NCBI GenBank assembly: GCA_003158355.1
Contig: PMIV01000284.1
Location: 1-9,041, forward strand
Direction of reading: 5' to 3'
Length of the DNA stretch: 9,041 bases
DNA from: Anaerolineaceae bacterium
GTDB taxonomy: Bacteria > Chloroflexota > Anaerolineae > Anaerolineales > Anaerolineaceae
The translations under genes were made by a program, and so were the position numbers. Below are positions 5,585-9,041 of the stretch, piece after piece (the stretch's first letter is position 1; each line of letters starts with the position of its first letter). Below the pieces are notes generated by a model, which made no database searches, was not told the DNA's origin, and saw only the letters and a program-made list of their open reading frames with translations.

Positions 5585-7750
5585 ATGAAAAAGACCATTT
5601 TCGCAATTATTATTTCATTCTCATTGATTTTATCTGCCTGTGCAGGAAATGCGGCCGCAACTGCAGCAACCACGACAACTGCTAATACTTTGGCAGTGAC
5701 TGCGGCGGTGAGCGACAGCGCCTTGAATACAGATTACACGGATGCTGTTTCTATTGCCACTCAACTGGCAGTGGGCACGTTAAATTTGGATGGGACCGCA
5801 AATGCGCTCACTAAAACGCAAGCAACTTTCCTGGTGTCATTATGGGAAAGTATGCAGACGCTTACGCAACCAGGCATGTCCGGTCAGAGCGGTGGAATGC
5901 CTGGACCAAATGGTGCAGGACAGCCAGGCTCTCAGGGTTCTGCCCCGGCTGCAAACTCCAGTACACAGGCTGCAACTCTAGCAGAGCAGGCTGCAACACC
6001 GGCTGCGTCTCAACAGACGACCGCGGATAATTCGACGAAGGTGGATGACCTTGTGAGCCAGATTGAAGCAGCCATGACGACAGATCAGCTTTCTGCCATA
6101 GCAGCCATGCAGCTCACCCAGACCAGTATCACCACGATCCTGAAAGCAAAAGGGATCACCACCACTGACGCAGGTACAGCCCCACAAGGGGGTATGAGTG
6201 CCCTGCAAGGAACCGGTACAGCAAATGGTAATGTACCGCAGGGCACCTCACCTGCAATGAACGGAACTGCCGCTCAGGGCACTCCGCCTGCAGCAATGCC
6301 TACCTTAGATGCTACGCAACAGGCAAATGGACAGCAACATGGCAATGGTCAAGGTCAGCCAGGCAGCAACCCTCAGATGGGGAATAACAGTCAAATGGTT
6401 CGGCCAGAGATATTAAATGGTGTTATCCAATATCTCGCAAACCTGGCCGGTGTAGCAGTTCCGACAGCACAAGCACAAGGCAATGGTGGTTCAGCTCCGG
6501 CAGGGGGTGCTCCTGGCGGTGGTTCTTCAAGTGCTATCACCACAGTAAAAGCAACTTATACTGTAGATGGTAAAGAAGATAACCAGAGCAGCCAGACCTA
6601 TACATCCTCCTCTGAAGATACTTCGGCTGTGTTTGTCACCAACAGCGGAAAATTAACGCTTGCAAATGGTACAGTGACCACCACTGGTAATTCCTCTTCC
6701 ACCGATAACAGCAGTTTCTACGGCTTGAACGCTGGTGTGCTGGCGAACCAGGGAGCTACGTTGAATATGTCGGGCAGTACCGTGACCACATCCGGAATTG
6801 GCGCGAATGGTGTTTTTTCCAGCGGCACAGGTTCAACCGTGACCCTGGCGGACAGCACTATCAATGCCACCGGTGACGGTGGCCATGCTGTAATGGCTAC
6901 CCTGGGAGGAACGATGACAGTCACCAATGTAAATATGACCACATCCGGCGGCAGCGCCAGCGCAATAGCAACTGACCGTGGCAGTGGAACCATCAATGTC
7001 AGCGGTGGAACGGTGAAGACCTCAGGCAACAACTCGGCGGGAATTTATTCCACCGGTGTGATCACTGCCAAGGGAACCACGTTAATCTCTTCCGGCGCTG
7101 AAGTGGCTGTAATTGAAGGAGCCAACTCGATCAACTTAACAGACAGTAACCTGACCTCGACCAAGGCCGACAAATGGGGCGTCTTGATCTACCAGAGTAT
7201 GTCTGGTGATGCTGAAGGCACTGAAGGAACTTTCACCATGAGCGGTGGAAAGTTAACTCTTTCTGCGTTGGGCGGTCCGCTCTTCTATGTAACTAATTCC
7301 ACGGCCAACATCCTATTAAAAGGCGTGGAAGCCAGCGAGACCTCTGGAATTTTACTCAAAGCCGGCGCCGACAAATGGGGAACTTCCGGTGCCAACGGCG
7401 GTAACGCGGTTGTGACGGCCGACGGTCAGACCCTAACGGGCAATGTAGTGGCTGATGAGATAAGCACGGTTAATCTCACTTTACAGAACAGCTCCACACT
7501 TACCGGTTCATTGAACAGCGATAAAAAGGCCAAATTAATGGACCTGACCCTGGATGCGACCAGTTTATGGAATGTAACTGCGGATTCATCTCTCACTTGC
7601 CTCACAGATGCCAGCGGCATCAGCGGCAACAATATCAGCAATATCAATGGCAACGGTCATACCGTTTACTATGATGCCAGTTCGTGCAGCACCCTCAAAG
7701 GGCTAACTTATGATCTAAAAGGTAGTGGAACCTTGCAGCCTGCGCAATAA
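5585..7750 (+). CDS. Tandem lipoprotein 3 with C-terminal parallel beta-helix (721 residues)
   Basis: A fusion of the three-segment lipoprotein with a large repeat domain. It has a signal peptide 1-18 with lipobox LSAC (Cys19), segment A about 48-95, segment B about 151-191 and segment C about 272-294 (VRPEILNGVIQYLANLAGVA), matching the whole length of its neighbours. A Gly/Ala/Pro/Ser hinge (298-316) leads to residues 320-721, made of roughly 24-residue rungs rich in Ser, Thr, Gly and Asn. Examples are ATLNMSGSTVTTSG at 391-404 and GTINVSGGTVKTSG at 468-481, typical of right-handed parallel beta-helices such as autotransporter passengers and pectin-lyase-like folds. The motif ADKWG occurs twice (528-532, 595-599). 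The only cysteines outside the lipobox are C672 and C701, near the C-terminus. No beta-barrel, LPXTG motif or S-layer domain is visible, so anchoring would be by lipid. Likely a surface adhesin or glycan-binding protein; no catalytic motif was recognised. Confidence 0.85.
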   Translation: MKKTIFAIIISFSLILSACAGNAAATAATTTTANTLAVTAAVSDSALNTDYTDAVSIATQLAVGTLNLDGTANALTKTQATFLVSLWESMQTLTQPGMSGQSGGMPGPNGAGQPGSQGSAPAANSSTQAATLAEQAATPAASQQTTADNSTKVDDLVSQIEAAMTTDQLSAIAAMQLTQTSITTILKAKGITTTDAGTAPQGGMSALQGTGTANGNVPQGTSPAMNGTAAQGTPPAAMPTLDATQQANGQQHGNGQGQPGSNPQMGNNSQMVRPEILNGVIQYLANLAGVAVPTAQAQGNGGSAPAGGAPGGGSSSAITTVKATYTVDGKEDNQSSQTYTSSSEDTSAVFVTNSGKLTLANGTVTTTGNSSSTDNSSFYGLNAGVLANQGATLNMSGSTVTTSGIGANGVFSSGTGSTVTLADSTINATGDGGHAVMATLGGTMTVTNVNMTTSGGSASAIATDRGSGTINVSGGTVKTSGNNSAGIYSTGVITAKGTTLISSGAEVAVIEGANSINLTDSNLTSTKADKWGVLIYQSMSGDAEGTEGTFTMSGGKLTLSALGGPLFYVTNSTANILLKGVEASETSGILLKAGADKWGTSGANGGNAVVTADGQTLTGNVVADEISTVNLTLQNSSTLTGSLNSDKKAKLMDLTLDATSLWNVTADSSLTCLTDASGISGNNISNINGNGHTVYYDASSCSTLKGLTYDLKGSGTLQPAQ

Positions 7751-7768
7751 TCAGGCGTGTGAGTGAAA

Positions 7769-7803
7769 AATTCCCCCGGCGAGATCAATCCGCCGGGGGA
7801 ATT
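7769..7803. terminator. Strong GC-rich hairpin between lipoprotein 3 and hsp20
   Basis: A perfect 13-bp stem, AATTCCCCCGGCG (7769-7781) with CGCCGGGGGAATT (7791-7803), has a 9-base loop. On the + strand it is followed by AATTTG, giving lipoprotein 3 a modest T-tract. On the - strand it is followed by TTT, making a run of five T, which suits the end of the hsp20 transcript. It probably stops transcription from both sides. Confidence 0.8.
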
Positions 7804-7812
7804 AATTTGTAG

Positions 7813-7850
7813 AGAAAACCGGCAGAAGAGTGAGTTCCTGCCGGTTTTCT
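7813..7850. terminator. Second hairpin, terminator of hsp20
   Basis: A perfect 13-bp stem, AGAAAACCGGCAG (7813-7825) with CTGCCGGTTTTCT (7838-7850), has a 12-base loop. It lies 19 bases beyond the hsp20 stop on the - strand. The outer A/T pairs give a U-rich 3' side in either direction. The core AACCGGCAG/CTGCCGGTT is identical to that of the gyrA terminator more than 5 kb away. Confidence 0.75.
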
Positions 7851-7868
7851 TGTTACTAGAAAAAGGAG

Positions 7869-8288
7869 TTACTTGGCAACGATCTTGATCGTGCGCGGTT
7901 TGGCTTCTTCAGCTTTTGGTACAACTACGGTCAAGACGCCGTTGCTCATGCTGGCAGAGATCTTATCTTCCAGGATGGAATCGGCCAATTCAAAGCTGCG
8001 GGCAAATCGCCCGGCGGGGAATTCATCCATCAGTTTTTCGGCTTTTTCATCTTCAACGGCTTTATATTCGCCGTCGATGGAAAGAACTCCATTGGTCAAT
8101 TCAATGTTGACCTGTTCAGTGGTCAGACCAGGCAAATATGCCTTCAGTGTGTAGGCTTCGTCGGTCTCGCTGAGTTCAACTGGGAAAGACATGACACGAT
8201 CTGCACCAAAGTTTTCTTCGAACAGCCGGCGCATCATTCTGCGGCGGGCTTCCATAATTGCGGATGGGTTTGCTACGTAAAGAGTCAT
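7869..8288 (-). CDS. Small heat-shock protein, Hsp20/alpha-crystallin family
   Basis: An ATP-independent cytoplasmic chaperone that holds unfolding proteins for refolding by DnaK or ClpB. At 139 residues it has normal bacterial length. A short N-terminal arm (1-34, Arg/Met-rich around 15-21) precedes the alpha-crystallin domain at about 35-128. Visible marks are AYLPGL (50-55), GRFARSFEL (93-101) and the signature SNGVLTVVVPK (115-125). The C-terminal IKI at 134-136 is the I-x-I/V motif that docks neighbouring dimers in the oligomer. The ATG at 8288 is preceded by GGAGG (8296-8300) at 7 bases. No CIRCE operator was found upstream, so control is probably not by HrcA at this site. It is a single-gene unit, divergent from the gene at 8429 and convergent with the lipoprotein block. 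Confidence 0.95.
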   Translation of the reverse strand: MTLYVANPSAIMEARRRMMRRLFEENFGADRVMSFPVELSETDEAYTLKAYLPGLTTEQVNIELTNGVLSIDGEYKAVEDEKAEKLMDEFPAGRFARSFELADSILEDKISASMSNGVLTVVVPKAEEAKPRTIKIVAK

Positions 8289-8295
8289 TTGAAAA

Positions 8296-8300
8296 CCTCC
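8296..8300 (-). promoter_or_regulatory. Ribosome-binding site of hsp20
   Basis: CCTCC on the + strand reads GGAGG on the - strand, 7 bases before the hsp20 ATG. It is the best Shine-Dalgarno match in the window and fixes the start. The region further upstream (8301-8395) is AT-rich, with TAATATTATT on the - strand, but I could not pair a -10 with a convincing -35. Confidence 0.85.
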
Positions 8301-8403
8301 ATTTGTTTTTTATGACGTTGAAATAATATTAATCCCGGTGTATCGGAGACGGATTAACAATTTGTAGAAAATTTATATGAGATTTTTCCCTTGCGATGTT
8401 TTA

Positions 8404-8424
8404 TGGTATCATTTTCGCCGAGGT
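8404..8424 (+). promoter_or_regulatory. Extended -10 promoter and ribosome-binding site of the 117-residue gene
   Basis: TGGTATCAT (8404-8412) fits an extended -10 element (TGnTATAAT, with TATCAT as a 5-of-6 match). GAGGT (8420-8424) lies 4 bases before the ATG at 8429. Transcription from this -10 would start near 8419, giving a very short leader. It would also exclude the in-frame ATG at 8396, which lies upstream of the promoter. No good -35 is present, as is usual for extended -10 promoters. Confidence 0.4.
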
Positions 8425-8428
8425 AACC

Positions 8429-8782
8429 ATGGACGATCGAATCACGATTATTGAAGGTCCACCCCCCGTATTTGAACCAGCCGATGAGACCTGGGTGCAG
8501 GGGTTGAATGAAGGGGTCAATTTTCATAATGCTGCCCTCACACGTTTAAGAACGTTTAACGGACCAGCGTTGGTTGAACGCTGCCATCGTGCCTGGAGTA
8601 AAAAAGAACCCATCTGTTTGCATTACCGCAATCATTTGGGGTTGGAAGAAAAAGTACCCATTCTGGCGGCGCGCTCTACTGAGGTAGAAAGCGGACAGAT
8701 GTTGTTCTTATGGGTTCAGGAATCTGAAGATATTGAGGACGATGATGCCCGTACGAATGACATGGACGACGGATTGGACTAG
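8429..8782 (+). CDS. Conserved-looking hypothetical protein, 117 residues, acidic C-terminus
   Basis: I do not recognise a named domain. The protein begins MDDRITIIEGPPPVFEPADE, a proline-containing acidic N-terminus. A mixed helical and strand region at about 22-98 includes EGVNFHNAALTRLRTFNGPA, ALVERCHRAW and PICLHYRNHLGLEEKVPILA. It ends with a strand-like GQMLFLWVQ (89-97) and a strongly acidic tail (98-117, ESEDIEDDD...DMDDGLD). There is no signal peptide or membrane span, so it is predicted cytoplasmic. The ATG at 8429 is preferred over 8396 because GAGGT precedes it and the 11 extra residues would overlap a candidate promoter. From memory, proteins opening with a similar 'DDRITIIEGPPP' sequence occur across Anaerolineae, which would make this a lineage-specific core protein. 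It may be cooperative with no neighbour: it stands alone, divergent from hsp20 and followed by a hairpin. Confidence 0.8.
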   Translation: MDDRITIIEGPPPVFEPADETWVQGLNEGVNFHNAALTRLRTFNGPALVERCHRAWSKKEPICLHYRNHLGLEEKVPILAARSTEVESGQMLFLWVQESEDIEDDDARTNDMDDGLD

Positions 8783-8826
8783 CGATTATCCCCATTGTTT
8801 CAAGATGAATGAATTTGCCTTTAAAT

Positions 8827-8865
8827 GATAAACACCTGGGTGAGGGGGGCACCCAGATGTTTATC
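8827..8865. terminator. Long hairpin after the 117-residue gene
   Basis: Arms 8827-8842 and 8850-8865 are complementary over 16 positions with a single C-A mismatch (8835/8857), and a T-A pair (8826/8866) extends the base. The loop is AGGGGGG. It begins 44 bases after the stop codon. On the + strand it is followed by AACCCTAA, not a T-run, so it is an imperfect terminator for the upstream gene. It may instead be the 5' structure of a minus-strand transcript. Confidence 0.55.
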
Positions 8866-8871
8866 AACCCT

Positions 8872-8900
8872 AATATACCAAATTGATGCGACAATTGCAA
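8872..8900 (-). promoter_or_regulatory. Candidate sigma-70 promoter reading leftwards
   Basis: On the - strand, TTGCAA (8900-8895, 4 of 6) is followed by exactly 17 bases and then TATATT (8877-8872, 5 of 6). Predicted transcription would start near 8865, at the first base of the long hairpin, and run antisense to the 3' end of the 117-residue gene. No coding region fits downstream of it. Confidence 0.35.
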
Positions 8901-8951
8901 GTGCTTGAACTTAAGAGTTTATTAACGTTGGCAGAGATAGGAAAGAATCTC

Positions 8952-8996
8952 AGAGCGGCGCGTTAGAGCGGCGAGAATATTCCCGCCAGGCGAGAA
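8952..8996. repeat. Short direct repeats and interlocking palindromes
   Basis: AGAGCGGCG occurs at 8952-8960 and again at 8965-8973, 4 bases apart. GGCGAGAA occurs at 8970-8977 and 8989-8996. Between them lies an imperfect 18-base palindrome (8970-8987, GGCG...CGCC around GAATATTC) that overlaps CGCCAGGCG (8984-8992), so alternative foldings exist. The patch is more GC-rich than its surroundings. Confidence 0.5.
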
Positions 8997-9041
8997 CTCT
9001 TGTAACTTGACCGGTGAAAAAAACTTGTGCCCCGGGAGAGA

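Larger units (their letters stand above)
8783..9041. other. Terminal intergenic stretch with no recognised gene
   Basis: This 259-base stretch holds a long hairpin (8827-8865), a candidate minus-strand promoter (8872-8900) and a patch of short direct repeats and palindromes (8952-8996). Only open frames too short and without ribosome-binding sites are present. It has no tRNA, and no riboswitch or T-box signature I could identify. It may be the leader of a gene that starts beyond the window. Confidence 0.5.

Noticed and set aside
6718..7032. 104-codon minus-strand frame rich in Val/Pro/Leu opposite the beta-helix
   Set aside because: It is the antisense shadow of Thr/Ser/Gly-rich repeats and lacks any start signal.
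8289..8395. CIRCE operator upstream of hsp20
   Set aside because: The TTAGCACTC-N9-GAGTGCTAA pattern is absent on both strands.
8676..8900. 74-codon minus-strand frame overlapping the 117-residue gene
   Set aside because: Its start codon would be a TTG lying inside the -35 box of the candidate promoter, it has no ribosome-binding site, and it overlaps a better-supported gene.
8886..8966. 26-codon + strand frame (MRQLQVLELKS...) near the window end
   Set aside because: There is no ribosome-binding site, it is very short, and its weak resemblance to the start of helix-turn-helix proteins ends at a stop codon.
8941..9041. Open + strand frame running off the window end (containing RAARIFPPGENS)
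   Set aside because: It has no ATG or GTG start and no ribosome-binding site, and it crosses the repeat and palindrome patch; 33 open codons can occur by chance.

Overview
The window looks like chromosomal DNA from a bacterium of the Chloroflexota, most likely class Anaerolineae. That placement is inference: it rests on the style of the gyrase A sequence, on a birA without a DNA-binding domain, on a small membrane protein and a 117-residue protein that resemble lineage-restricted Chloroflexota hypotheticals, and on lipoproteins of a type I associate with Anaerolineae. There is no rRNA, tRNA, transposase or CRISPR array to settle it. Nothing suggests recent mobile DNA.

Layout. (1) Bases 2-2467, +: gyrA, missing only its extreme 5' end. 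It ends in a strong GAGA-loop terminator that also serves the opposing strand. (2) Bases 3528-2509, -: a two-gene unit, birA followed 27 bases later by a 68-residue single-pass membrane protein, converging on gyrA. (3) Bases 3661-7750, +: three tandem paralogous lipoprotein genes of 261, 292 and 721 residues. All have a lipobox cysteine at residue 19 and the same three conserved segments separated by Gly/Gln/Asn/Pro linkers. The third carries an extra region of about 400 residues that reads as a right-handed parallel beta-helix. Each gene is followed by its own hairpin, and the first two hairpins share the same stem core. (4) Bases 8288-7869, -: a small heat-shock protein (Hsp20 family), separated from the lipoprotein block by two back-to-back hairpins. 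(5) Bases 8429-8782, +: a 117-residue uncharacterised protein with an acidic tail, divergent from hsp20. (6) Bases 8783-9041: no gene recognised, but a long hairpin, a candidate minus-strand promoter and a short repeat- and palindrome-rich patch.

How it fits together. The flanks are housekeeping functions: DNA topology, biotinylation of carboxylases and protein folding. The lipoprotein block is the unusual part. It appears to be a surface protein family made by tandem duplication, followed by addition of a beta-helix to a complete copy in the last gene. The overlapping alternative hairpins between the first two lipoprotein genes, and the reuse of one hairpin core, suggest shared or duplicated transcript control. 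The function of the lipoprotein family is not known from this sequence.
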